64,000 nucleotides of DNA, from positions 1 through 64,000 of the forward strand of contig JAYMTL010000100.1 of NCBI GenBank assembly GCA_036897445.1, written 5' to 3'. The position numbers and the translations under genes are program-made. This stretch comes from Pelargonium tetragonum. Lineage: Eukaryota; Streptophyta; Magnoliopsida; Geraniales; Geraniaceae. Of this stretch, positions 52,504 through 63,329 are shown one piece after another (positions within the stretch are counted from its first letter, which is position 1; each line of letters starts with the position of its first letter). The notes under the pieces were generated by a model, which had not been told where the DNA came from, made no database searches, and saw only the letters and a list, made by a program, of their open reading frames with translations.

Positions 52504-52890
52504 TTACCGACCAGAACATAGTGAGGTAATGTAATTAATGTTACTAGTAATTATAGATACGCCGACTTACGCTATAGGAATACAAACCGCCTATTCCTAG
52601 TTTCCTTTCTTTGCTTCTTTGTTCCTATTTTTTCTTTTTATTGACTTACTAGTTTCTTTACTTTACGAGCTTTCCTTTGCAGCTTTGTAACTAGACCTCT
52701 TTTCTTAGGGGCTGCTATACCAGCCTTCTCTGTAGACCTTTCATGAGGATATTGGGGCCTTCTTCTTGCGGCGTGGACTTATATTACCTATTTATTAATT
52801 ACACTGGATCAGAAAGATAAGGAACAAACTTTCTACTACATACTCTCCTATAGTACGGTGGTTGTAGGAGTAATTCTAGTTATTTAGTAG
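52504..52890 (-). repeat. Family A copy with basic 46-codon frame
   Basis: The minus-strand frame 52778 to 52641 (46 codons, no ATG) reads VHAARRRPQYPHERSTEK and then AGIAAPKKRGLVTKLQRKAR. It is among the most basic readings in the window. The stop is followed, after a purine-rich tract on that strand, by the 3' element (52572 to 52504): GCGTAAGTCGGCGTATC, TAATTACTAGTAACATTAATTACATTA and CTGGTCGGTAAA. The beginning of the unit (52858-52885) shares GTTGTAGGAGTAATTCTAG with 28.78 kb. The high Lys/Arg content without hydrophobic segments suggests a nucleic-acid-binding or tail region of a larger protein. The family is not identified. Confidence 0.65.
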
Positions 52891-53959
52891 CATTTAAATG
52901 TTTCGTATTGTATTTATAGTACAAGGTAACTTACGGCAGCCATCTACAAGTACTCGCTTTCTTAACTTTCATTTCGGGAATTTTAAGAGATTTATTTACA
53001 TTTTAAGTTAAGACAAAGCATCAGTAAATCCAAATAGAAAGGAATCCCCGTTTTTTATTAAAAGGGGCCTTTTTTATAACATTAAATTTCAATAAAGACT
53101 AACGCAAAAAGATTCAGGAATGCCAAAGTTATTATCTAAAATAGCGAAAAACGCAAGTTTAGGCACGTGGGTGGTTTTTCTCTTAGCGTCAGTATTTCCT
53201 TTCCGCCGTTCACTTTATTTCGAAACCTCCTTGCCTGTAAAATCCCCGTCTAGTTAAGCTAATCCCTAAGAAAGAAAAATCCCGAGGAACAAGAGAAACC
53301 CGCCTGCAAAAGCATAAGGAATTAGGAACTAGCCAACGATTGCTATAAAAACTAAGACCAGAAATAGGCCCTTTTTTTATTTTTGAGAGAATGACTAGGT
53401 GTCACTTTAAAACCAGCTAGCAGTAGAAAATCGAGTGAAGCAAATATTATGAATAAATAAGAAAAAAGGGGATTTTCTGTCCCAGGTACTGGAATGTAAT
53501 AAACAAGGCTCCCTCGCGGGTTAATGAATTCAAGCAATATAAAGCACCTCTAAATACTTTATAAAAACCAACTAAGGAGGAGCCCTGAAATTCAGAGTAC
53601 CTTGGATGATGGGTAAGAATACTAAACTAAAAATCTTCCTTTTATTAATTAATATTGGGCGTTATAATATCCCGGATTCTTCCTACAATACATATATCGT
53701 ACTGTCAGCCCTATAACTTTATTAAATAAAGAGGCGCCTCCAAACTCAGTGACTATATAAATTCCTATATTATTTTATTGAATTCTACTTAAAAACTTTT
53801 GAACTTATGGGCATTCTGGCTATCCTCCGCCGCATCATTTAGGAGTTAGATGACAACCTCTGTAGAGGTAAGTCCGACTAACCAGTAACTTTCTTTAATT
53901 TGCAGGGAGTTCCTGGATAAGTAAAATCTCCCTTAATTAGAGGGGTTCTTCTATCTTCG
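52891..53959. other. Gene-free stretch
   Basis: No gene recognised. GGGCTTAAACCCACGAC at about 53968 resembles the complement of a tRNA T arm but has no partner arms. Confidence 0.45.
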
Positions 53960-54220
53960 CTTGACAGGGCTTAAACCCACGACTTTCTACAATATTATTT
54001 TTGAATTACCCTACTTTTGTTCTCTTGATTTTCTATTCTTCATATTCCTTTCTTTAGAACGAGACCTCTTCTTATTAATAACAACTGCCTTTTCAACCCC
54101 CCGTTTCAGAATCTTAATCAAAATCTTATTACCTGTCTTGCTAATGCCTGTAGCTTTTTTCCGAGCTATACCTAAATCCCCTCGTCTTTATAACTCGAGC
54201 GCAGGAAGACTTTAGAACCG
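53960..54220 (-). repeat. Family A copy with KTGNKILIKILKR frame
   Basis: A 58-codon minus-strand open frame (54187 to 54014, stop 54013-54011) reads DLGIARKKATGISKTGNK, then ILIKILKRGVEKAVVINKK and RSRSKERNMKNRKSREQK. KTGN occurs at 29.3 kb and VINKK at 34.3 and 20.8 kb. The run is extremely Lys/Arg-rich, without a stop over 58 codons in a stop-dense region. An internal ATG lies near the end only. The plus-strand 84-codon frame at 53961-54215 is the mirror of this one and is hydrophobic as expected for a complement. No 3' element is visible. Confidence 0.6.
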
Positions 54221-54284
54221 CCCGTGTCTACTTCTTATATTAACCTACCTCCGCAATCTTAAAACTTAAAAGGGCCCCTTCCTT

Positions 54285-54440
54285 AAAGAGGCATACCCTG
54301 CGCCTACACCCACTTTCTTTAGTTCTACCCTTTACCTAGGAGCCTTGCCAGTACCTTCTTTCACAGGAGTTGCAGCATATACTCTTACCCGTAACTGTCT
54401 TCATATTAGATAGATATTAGGCTACCTCTAACCTTTACTA
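54285..54440 (-). repeat. Family A fragment
   Basis: The minus strand reads AATPVKEGTGKAPR, then after a stop RVELKKVGVGAGYA. GTGKAPR recalls GTGLAPRN and KAP at 8.3 and 28.5 kb. It is short and interrupted. It is assigned by the motif and by its position between two other copies. Confidence 0.4.
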
Positions 54441-54699
54441 TAACTTATAACTAAAAAGGGAAACTTTTAGTTAGTTTTCAATTCCTTGTATAAGGTTCTT
54501 AACAAAGTAACATAGTTACCAACAAATGAGTTCAAGTCCCTTACTATACTACAATAACTTTATATTCTACTTAATTCTCTTATAAGGCACAAGTAACTAT
54601 TAAAGAAAAGGAATCCTATCCTTAAACAAAAAGACTATTACATTATACAATTAAGGCCGTACCCCCCCATTGATAAACAAATAGCACATTGAGGTAAGC

Positions 54700-54930
54700 T
54701 TGCTTAAAGAAGTCAAATACCTATATACTATCTCTTCTATATCAATTATCTGTAAAATAAGTAATAAGTAACCTAATAAATAGGAATACTGTAATAGCTC
54801 TACATAAAGCAATAGAAACCTTAACAACAAGAAGAGTACAATCTTTATTATAGCTATAGCGCTTACTCCTTCTCTTACTACTAATGCTGCTCTTACCGTT
54901 CCTGCTTCTGTTAATTCGAGAAGGGAATCT
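54700..54930 (-). repeat. Family A fragment
   Basis: The minus strand reads ELTEAGTVRAALVVREGV, followed by SAIAIIKI. AIAIIK recalls VIAIIKTG at 21.15 kb. On the plus strand the word ATAGCTATAGC is shared with several copies. Boundaries are uncertain. Confidence 0.35.
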
Positions 54931-55507
54931 AAGAAAACGGGTAATATTAAGTATTTGAACCTATGACATATTTCCTATTAATTTACTTCGCTCTACTTCT
55001 TCTTGTAATTCCTCCGGATAAGAGTTTTTTACTACACAGGCGCTGGCTAGGTAGTTTTGACTAATTAATAAATAGCTATGTTTCCGTAAAGTAGCTTTAA
55101 GAGGAAATTCCAGCTAAATAAAGTACTCTGGGAGTGAAGACCTTCAAAAAGTAAAGCTGTATTATATATAATGGATATAACTTTCTTCTCGGTAAGCAAA
55201 AACGTTTCAGAATGCTTCTTTTGTATTTGTCCTTATGCTTTTTGGCACAGAGTAACAAGTCCTTTTCCAGATTCACACTCCTAAAGTTTCTATTAAATCT
55301 TACCTTTATCCACTTTAGTCCAAACGTAATACCCCCTACCTGCACAGCTGTAAAAATGCCCTACAACAACACCAAACGTATCCTGGTATTGCTTTCCTCA
55401 CTGCCCTGGATTTAAAGCACTCTGGATAATGGTTTTAAGGTTTGTATCCTCTCTCAACGAATAACTACAAAGCAAAGAGGGCTTTGCGCCTTACCTTAAC
55501 ACTATGA

Positions 55508-55717
55508 AGACTCTCTATATCACTTAAAAAAAAGAGTACTAAAATAAGCGTAGGGAATCCGATGGGTAATAAACCTAAAAAGAGGACTGCTATAACAAAA
55601 AGGCTTGTACTGCTAAGCCCATACCCAAAAGAGTACATCTTATATAATTACAAGGCAAGGAAGGTTATAGCTATAAGGGCTCGTAAAATAGAGAGTAAGA
55701 GTCTAGCTTTCAAATAG
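55508..55717 (+). repeat. Family A, plus-strand copy with 51-codon ATG frame
   Basis: A plus-strand frame is open from 55508 to the TAG at 55715-55717 (69 codons) and contains an ATG at 55562 that would give 51 residues. It reads KKKSTKISVGNPMGNKPKKR, TAITKRLVLLSPYPKEY and then KARKVIAIRARKIESKSLAF. VIAIRARKIESKSLA resembles IAIRKSAVIAVKRIQSLAK at 21.1 kb, which is also on the plus strand. The frame is strongly basic. There is no ribosome-binding site and no recognised domain. It is one of the two or three copies that could in principle still be translated. Confidence 0.55.
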
Positions 55718-55729
55718 GGAGTAAAGCTA

Positions 55730-57393
55730 AAGTCATTTGTTTCTAGTAGAGAAGTGTAAGGTTAACTATAGGCGGGAGTTTTACAAGTTAAGTAAGTCTG
55801 CTAAAATAAAGGGTCCATCTGCTTAAGAAGTTTTAAGAATTTAAAAGTAAACAAAGTTTCAACTAGTGCGGGATTTTAGGTTTTTACAAAAGAAAGACTT
55901 AAAAAGTTTTCCGGGTTAGTTTAGTGAAGTTTCATTTTGTTTTGGTATTTTAAGGTAAGGTTGTTTACAAATTATATTGTGCAGTATCTGATATTCCAGG
56001 GTTTTGACACTAAAAGTTCACAAAGGAAAGGCCTATATATGGAGTATAGAAGTTTAGTTGCAGCTTTGAGCTAGGAATAAAGAAGACAAAGTTTTATAAT
56101 AAGCTGTCAAAAGTACTTTGGAATCTAAAACCTTTATTTAAAAGTTTAATGGAATGAGTTAAGGCAAGCTAAAAAAAAAGGTATACCGCCGATTTAAGTC
56201 GGAGAGGAAAACTCACCCAAATTTGAAACATAAGAGGCCGCCCATAAACAACCTTGTTACATGACTAAAATAACTATAGAATCTAGAATAGGCACTGAAG
56301 AAAATTCATTCATTTTAATTCATTTCCTCTTGCTTTGACTTGTTCCTGATAAGCTAAAACTAAATAAAGTAGTAGGATAGATGCCCCTCCTTCCTTAAAA
56401 GCTGCCTTAACTGAAACTTCAGGAATAAGATATTCTACTTTTAATTAAAAACTTTTCAATAAAGTAAGAATGACTAATACAGATTAAATAGAAAAGGGGC
56501 TCAAGTTATTATAAAAATTTCTCTTATAGCTAGAGGTGCTTAAGTTTTTTATACCGGTTACAAGGTAATAGTATTCTTTACTTGTAGACTTTTTCTCTCT
56601 TTTTTAGTAATAAGCCCCTGCCTAATACGCAAGAAAAGGACTCTGCAACAAACTAAATCCCTTTCTAACTTAAAAACCCGGTATAAAAAAAGCTAAGGGC
56701 TATAAACACCCAGTCTTGAAAATAACCCCTTAAAAACTAAACTTCGGAATTCCTTATTTATAATGTTAACCTACAAAAGACCAGAGTTTCTATCAGGCAC
56801 AGGATTTCGTATTTCTTCACATTTAACTAAGGGCGATTCCTAAAAAAATTTTTAGAATAAAAGCACAAAGAAATTATTACCTCAAAAATCTCCTTTTCAA
56901 AAGCTCCTAAATTTCTTTATTATCCAAATTGAAACTCGGAAGCAGAGTAATGATGAGCTCCCAGAAATCCCTTTGATTTAATAAGACTTTCTAAGATAGA
57001 AAAAGTAGAAAAAAAGAGGGAATACCGGTACCGGTCAGACTAAAGACTCTCCACAATAAAGCATCGGGGTAGTAAAATGATAGTAATAGAATTACGGTGC
57101 CTCTTAAGGCGTTTGTACGTCAGAATTCTAATAGTCAATTTCCTTTTTATTTAAGTCTTACAAGATAAACCTTGCCTCAGATTCCTTAGAGCTAAACCTA
57201 TACTTTGCAGCCTCTAAAACTGAAAGTTTTGGAACAGGAACAAGAGGGCCTTTATCTATTTTACAGTAAGAAAGAGTCGTCTTTACTTTTACAAAGGCTA
57301 AGACCAGAAAAGGAATACTAAAATCACTAAATACCTAAAGTCTCTCTGTCTCTTAAAGTGATGTTTTTATACCCAAGGTAGAGTCAATTATCC
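55730..57393. other. Gene-free stretch
   Basis: No gene recognised. The stretch is AT-rich with stops throughout. GGTACC within CCGGTACCGG at about 57023-57032 is one more GC-rich palindrome. Confidence 0.5.
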
Positions 57394-57535
57394 TTACCGA
57401 CTGCAGTGTGACAGAGGGAGGTTGATGCATTATAGTCTATAGACAGTACAGACTTACGCTAAGACCAACAAAGAATTTCAAAAACAATAAAAAGGACTCA
57501 AGACAACAAATCTATAGAAATTACAAGAATACCAA
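57394..57535 (-). repeat. Family A 3' element and flanking repeat
   Basis: On the minus strand 57459-57394 reads GCGTAAGTCTGTACTGTC, the palindrome GTCTATAGAC, and CTGCAGTCGGTAA. It is the second best-preserved element. The adjoining bases 57489-57530 (plus strand AAAAAGGACTCAAGACAACA) recur at 58587-58628 with about 35 of 42 identical. No coding-like frame is left in this copy. Confidence 0.6.
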
Positions 57536-60500
57536 GCATTCACTGATACAAAGCTTAAAATCCCTAACTCTCTTTAGTAACTTAGTGCCAGAAAAGGGTT
57601 CTCTTAATAGTCGGCCCGTAAGTCCTCGTGTCTTTCAAATCTTTCAGTTCGTGATGTAAAGTATAAAATTGCATAAAGCGTGAGTCTTAGTCTCTTCAAA
57701 TTCGACTCAAATTTTGTATTCAAACCGGAGCTCCTCTAAAGTCTCTGTTAAAAAGGGTCTGGTTGACCGAGGAGAAGAGGTTAGAATTGGATACATTTAA
57801 AACAAGGAGCCTAAAGCACAAAAGTGCATTCCTCTTCAATTTCATATAGCTCTGGATTCCTGTCCTTCCTATCTCTATATTCTCTGTGGTTTTTCGCAGC
57901 TTTAAAATTCATGGAACGACTCTACCTCTATTCTAATCTTCCATTGTGTGCTTGTATACTACTCTCCTTTCCGAGTAGGTTTTGTTAGTCTTCATATTTT
58001 TGTGCTCTATAAAGGTACGAGCTCTAGTAAGCTCAGATGCTATCAGCTTTATTACATGACTCTAAATAAAAATGAAAGTCGAGGTGAAGTATAAAGTGGA
58101 GCTTTTTCTAACTCATTTTAAAATTCTGAAGCTCCAGCTAGGGATTTAGTCCCATCGGCTTGGTGCAAGCGGCTTCTCTCTTACGCGGCAATTCTGTTAC
58201 AAAAGTAATATGAGAATTCAAATTGAGTTCAAAATCAAGAATAGTTTATTAGTATAAGGAAGTTAAGTATAAGTATTGTATTTGTATTACATATCTATTA
58301 ATTATTCTTAGGTAGAGATATACTGACTAAACAGATAAACAACCAGAAAAAAACCTTCGCTAGCCGACCTGTTATAAACCCCAAAAAATTCAGCCCTTCT
58401 TCAGATACTTCTTTACTTGACTTTGACTCTTCTAGCCCGGAAACCCCCCTCTATTGTATTATTAACTTAACTGGAATATAAAAACACGAACGAATAAAAC
58501 TTACCTACTTTATAATTTAACCTTAAAAGTCTGTTGTAAACAAGAAAGATTGTTACACATTTAAGTAAAAAAATTTACCATAAACCACAAAAAGGACTGA
58601 AGGCAACAAATCTCTAGTAATTATAACGATATAAAACTTATTGTAAGGGCCTTTCCGCGCCTTAAAACACAAGTCAAGGTGCCTATTAATTTGACATTTG
58701 AAGCCTTTTAACATCCGTTTTCCTATGTTTTCTATTATCCCACTTTTCAGAAACTTACTAAGATAATGACAATGACCCTTTGACTTAGACTTGGCTTACT
58801 TGCTTTTTTATTACTTTGTATCTGCAGAATCCCGATCTTCTTAACAGCTATACCAGTCGGGGATTCCTATACATACTCATTTTAGACATAATAAAGCCAA
58901 CTTTAGGGTAACCTGATTAAGGCTAGGGGGATATTCTTACGAATATCCTGTAGTTTTTATCAACTGATATACGGAGTACTCTACAGCAGGAGATTCTGGT
59001 ATGAGTACAACTCATGAATTCAAACAGAAGGGACGCCCTTTATTATATATAAACCAATTATCAGAAAACTTAAGTGCAATAGTTTATTACTCAGAGTCTA
59101 ATTAGAATTCCCGAGCCCTAAGATTTAGATTAGAAGCACATAGCATTCTATTTGATTTGGGAGAAATAGTAAAATAAGTTTTGGTAATTAAGTTACTTTG
59201 TTAATTTTACAAATTACTAATACTTCATAAATGGCTTTAGCTGCTTGTTGGGTTACCATAATTATAAAAGCTTCACTTGGGTTTTTAGAGCTCCCGCGAT
59301 TATGTCTTGCCAAGGATTACTTTCCCATTTAATCTAGAACCTGGGGAATCCGGAGCTTTTTTTTTCTTAACCTTAAACGAATCCTGCTTATTAAACTGCG
59401 ATTTCTTGAATAATTAAAGGAGTTAGACGATTATGAAATGAATAGGGGATCAAATTCAATACAGAAGTCTAAAGAAATCCGGTTTATTGATTCTAAAAAT
59501 TTTAGTTATAAATAATATAAGTAAACTCTATAAAATTTCATTATTGACTTTACAAATCTACCAAATGGATTAACAGAACTTCGCTAGTGTAAGCCCTTAG
59601 TTTACTAAGCAAGAGAAACAAAATACTAGAACTTTAACTTTATAGAATCCCGAACTTTAGATTTTGACCTCTCAAGTACACTTCCTAAGCCCGAACAGAG
59701 GCTTTGATGCTCTTTAAAAATTATTTACTTCCTGGAAACAGGTCTATAAACACGTCATTTTTGAGAGACAAGATATAACAATTTCAACAAAAACCCCGTA
59801 AATTTGCTTTCTACCCCCCCTTTCGTACCTAAGTATATAAATTTGACTAGTACAGAATGCTTAGGCCCTACACATTTTCCTTATTAATTCGCAAGGAGGC
59901 CGCTTTCTGTCTACTTCTCGGGAGAGCGCACTTTCAAAGATCCTAACAAACAAAAATCTTGTTATATTGAATGGACCTGCTCACAAAGATCAAAGTTTCC
60001 TACTAAGTTTTGAGATTTTCAGCAGTACCAAAAACCTGTGACACAAGTAATTCCCTCACATTCTACCCGATGTCTGCTGCATCTCCTTTTTAAGCAAACA
60101 TTTTTCAGTATTCTGTAATACCGGAGTCGGAGGGCTTTTCTATCCTTTTAAACTTCCCTGAAGGATTCTCAAACTTTAATTGAAAAGGACCTAAACAACT
60201 TTTGAGATCAAAAAGCCAACATATAGAAAAAGTTATACTAAACCTATTCAACGGGGCTCTAACTAAACAGCTTTTTAGAGAGAACCCCCTGGCTTTCGAA
60301 AATATTTGAGATTTAGGACTTGAGAAAAAGAAAACTTAAGCGCTTCCTTACTTGATTACCTAACCTCCGAAAACGCCAATCAAAGGGTAAAGAAGACCTT
60401 ATTTGAATATCCACAATCTTTTGAAGAAGATCCTTTACAACAAGTTAATAAGAAAAAAGAGAAACTAGGAATTTCCGCCTGTATCCATATATTAGGGTCC

Positions 60501-60613
60501 CCTATCTCTTATTGCAGTTACTATATCCTATTGTACTTTACTTCATTCACTTACCTGGCTTCCTTAACTCTACTTCTTTAACTAGAAACAAAAACTTTAG
60601 CTTCGGTTCTTTT
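57536..60613. other. Gene-free stretch with one repeat partner
   Basis: No gene recognised. At 58587-58628 is the diverged partner (AAAAAGGACTGAAGGCAACA) of 57489-57530. A run of seven C occurs at 59814-59820. Confidence 0.5.
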
Positions 60614-60850
60614 TTATACTCCCCAGCATCTTTTCTTATTATCTGGAAACAGGGGAATACTTTTCGGAACTGTGGTAACCTCCTTAGAACCTTGTTTCTT
60701 ACTCATAACTAGGCCTATATGATGCATACCTATAACTTTCTTCTTACTTGCTATCGCACTCTTAGGAGCTATAACTATACTCCTCTTCAGAGCTAGACCC
60801 TTCTTATGAGCCTGGCCCATGCTTATCTGAGAGGCATTCCCCCTTCTTAA
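60614..60850 (-). repeat. Family A copy with 68-residue ATG open frame
   Basis: From ATG 60820 to 60614 the minus strand encodes MGQAHKKGLALKRSIVIA, PKSAIASKKKVIGMHHIGLV, and a tail with MSKKQGSKEVTTVPKSI. AHKKGLALKRSI resembles LALAHKRSI at 35.3 kb and GLAPRN..KAP at 8.3 kb, and IASKKKVI resembles LAKKVIAI at 21.1 kb. It is the longest ATG-started member of the family. It is basic, with no transmembrane segment and no recognised domain. The plus-strand frame at 60512-60712 partly overlaps it and is taken as a shadow. The reading begins before 60820 without a stop, so the ATG may not be the original start. Confidence 0.55.
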
Positions 60851-61049
60851 TGTAACCGTAAATTTTTATATACCTCAGCCCCGCTTTACTTAAAAAAAGA
60901 CTTAGCTGATTAATAAAAAATGAATTTTGAGGCGAGTTGAGTACTACTAGACTGCGCCCCGAAAGGGTACATATAAATCTCCCGTAATTAAAGAATCCTT
61001 GGGGGAGTACTAAAGGCTTTCAATACCCTAAAACCCCCTTTCAACTAGA

Positions 61050-62560
61050 TTGATTAGCAACTACTGTATTAATTCGACTGATTGACCTTAGCAAAGAGAG
61101 AGCTTCTTCCAACCCCTTCAAAGCTAGCATTTCTTAGCCGCACTCGCTCTATCACTTGCAATGAATAGCTTTCCAAGGCATTCCCTTCAGCAACACCTGC
61201 TAGCTACACCTACACCACATTGACCTTCTTTCCATTACCTTCTTAGTAAGCTTTCCAACTTCCCTTTCAACAGCGAGAGATTTCAACTAGATGGATAGCG
61301 AACACACATGCACTATCTATTCGCTCGACCGGTTGCAAAGGCAAGAGCTTGTTTCTTGTTGGAGGGTTCGCTTTCGACTTATTGGAGGCTATTGATGAAT
61401 TAGGAAGAGTTGTTCCCTACGGTTTATTATATCTTCCTAAGAACTTCTTTCTCACTCAGGCTATAGGTGTTCTTTCTCTTCTTCTAGCAGCACTTTCAAC
61501 TCTCCTTTCCCTTCTATCAGCTTCTCCATCCCATCCATGCTAGCATTCCCATAAGCATTTCGTACAGGCTATTCTTCCTTAGGATTGCTTGCATTCAATA
61601 GAAGAAGTTGGTTCGACTCTATAGCAAGTCAATCAAGTCGGTTAGCTTTCCTTGGCTTACAAGCTTGCCTTCAATGTTTCGCTTAGGAAGTTGTAATTCA
61701 TTTTCTGTAAGTACAATTCTTATCTCTTCCTACTTCTCTAACACCTTAAATTAAAAAGGACAAACTGGTAAAGAGCCTCCCATTAACAACGCAACACCGA
61801 CCTCCCTACACTTTAGCATTCCACTAGTTAGGCAATACGTTAGTATTGTTCCGGAGATGAATATTCTCTTCCTAATGAGTAATTCAACATCTTCCTTAAC
61901 AACAACTATCTACTATATTAGGAATATGTAAGAAACTCCCTTTCAGTCTACATATTATCTCTTCCTAAGAACTTTAATGAATACACTTGCTCTTGATCGA
62001 ATTCCTACTATATGCATTAGGAGTAATAATACCTGTAAGTCAACATATTATCTCTTCCTAACTCTTTACTAACAACTTCTTCATTAACTACTTAGGATGA
62101 ATTAAGAAATATCCTGTCAGTGAAATACTAACTGCCTAATTCTCTTATCTTCGATACCTCTAATCCTAAGACCATTAAGTACACCGTCCGCGGCAATTCA
62201 ATGTACTCTTCTTAGACGTCAGGGTTTAGGAATTATTAAGAAACTTCCGGAGGTTAATATATTATATCTTCCTAACTTGATTGAATGTTGACTATATAAG
62301 AATAAGCATGAAATTAGAGTGTTAATTGCATTACCTTATCTTAGACATTCAAGTTAACCATCTTCCATTAGCTGCATTAGGAATATGTAATACTCATCCA
62401 TTCTGTACACTTATTATATCTTCCGCTCTAATGAATACAGATTAGGAAGAACAAGTCAACTTTAATGAATACACTCGCTCTTGCCTAGAAAGCATTGACC
62501 GACCTTCTCCAGCTTGAGAGTTCATAGCATGGCTCGGTTTCCATTAGCAGTTGTTAAAGC
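61050..62560 (+). repeat. Family C repeat region with tandem boxes
   Basis: A 1.5-kb region of higher G+C and pyrimidine bias. Exact or near-exact internal repeats are: ACATATTATCTCTTCCTAA at 61950-61968 and 62043-62061 (93 bases apart), TATTATATCTTCCTAA at 61425-61440 and again near 62258, ATTAGGAATATGTAA at 61917 and 62376, and a 24-mer starting CTTTAATGAATACAC at 61972 and 62460 with one mismatch. A plus-strand frame is open from about 61250 to 61543 and includes KSLFLVGGFAFDLLEAIDEL, GLLYLPKNFFLTQAIGVLS and a Leu/Ser-rich end. Its upstream part has no ATG. The spacing is irregular, so this is an eroded tandem array or an internally repeated coding sequence. The family is unknown. Confidence 0.5.
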
Positions 62561-62569
62561 AACACAGGG

Positions 62570-62830
62570 GTGAGCTTTAGCTTAAGAGAAGTATAGCCCA
62601 TAACAAGAGGGCGTTAGTATTAGAGTGTAGCAGCTATGAAGACTAAGAAAGCGATGAAGCCTGGGGAGTTTGATTCTTTGTGTTTCTGTATGTAGGTTAA
62701 AGTGAATGAGTTTCCGGTAAAGACTAAGAGAAGTCTAGCTGATAGGCATGTCTTGAGGTAAGATACAGAGTGACAAAGAAGGTTACAGCTCTGGAGAAAA
62801 GTACGGGGGAAACTCTCTGAGGAAAGGTCT
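62570..62830 (+). repeat. Family A-like, plus-strand purine-rich fragment
   Basis: Plus-strand readings RSIAHNKRALVLE, SVAAMKTKKAMKPGEFDS and VKTKRSLADRHVLR lie in neighbouring frames. SIAHNK matches SIAHEN at 34.1 kb, and the KTK/KTG-plus-basic pattern fits the family. The purine-rich strand and the words GAAGACTAAGAAAG and AGTCTAGCTGA also agree with other plus-strand copies. It is broken into short frames. Confidence 0.4.
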
Positions 62831-63280
62831 AGGCACTATCTTGATAGTGATTACAAAGACTCTGTAAGGGCAAATCGTCCTGTTTTATTCAAATTGCTAC
62901 ATGCTAGACTCATTTTTTCAAAACAGGAGTGCCCTTCGAAAACGGGTCCTATTGATTTTCCCATAGTCAAAAATGGAACATTTCAGTGGCTTGTACTAGT
63001 GAAAGCACTCAAAATTTTATTAAAATTTTTAGGATCGATATACATGTAAAAGTAATAAAGCCGATTTCAGTAAAGGAATGGACTCATAAATTCAGAAAGT
63101 GGAGTCTGACATACATGTAAAAGTAAGAAAAAAGTGTATTATCTAACGATACCTAATTTAATTAGGATTGTACAGACATGAGTCTTATTAAGGGTTTCTC
63201 GTCAGTCATAAGTTTGCTGTGACATACAACTAAATCTCCCGCTAACTTCCCGGAATTACATTACCTTTTTTCACCCACCG
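62831..63280. other. Gene-free stretch with 16-nt direct repeat
   Basis: ATACATGTAAAAGTAA occurs exactly at 63040-63055 and 63111-63126. Nothing else is recognised. Confidence 0.6.
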
Positions 63281-63315
63281 GGATTTTAGAAGCTTGCAAT
63301 CTTTACCTCTTACAA
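63281..63315 (+). repeat. 35-nt exact direct repeat, copy 2
   Basis: Identical to 28065-28099 over 35 bases, in the same orientation, 35.2 kb away. The downstream text GAAGCCTTT is also shared at slightly different spacing. Confidence 0.85.
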
Positions 63316-63329
63316 CAATTCTGACTCTG

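Noticed and set aside
53961-54215. Hydrophobic 84-codon plus-strand frame
   Set aside because: Same reason: the minus strand has a 58-codon basic frame with family motifs over the same bases.
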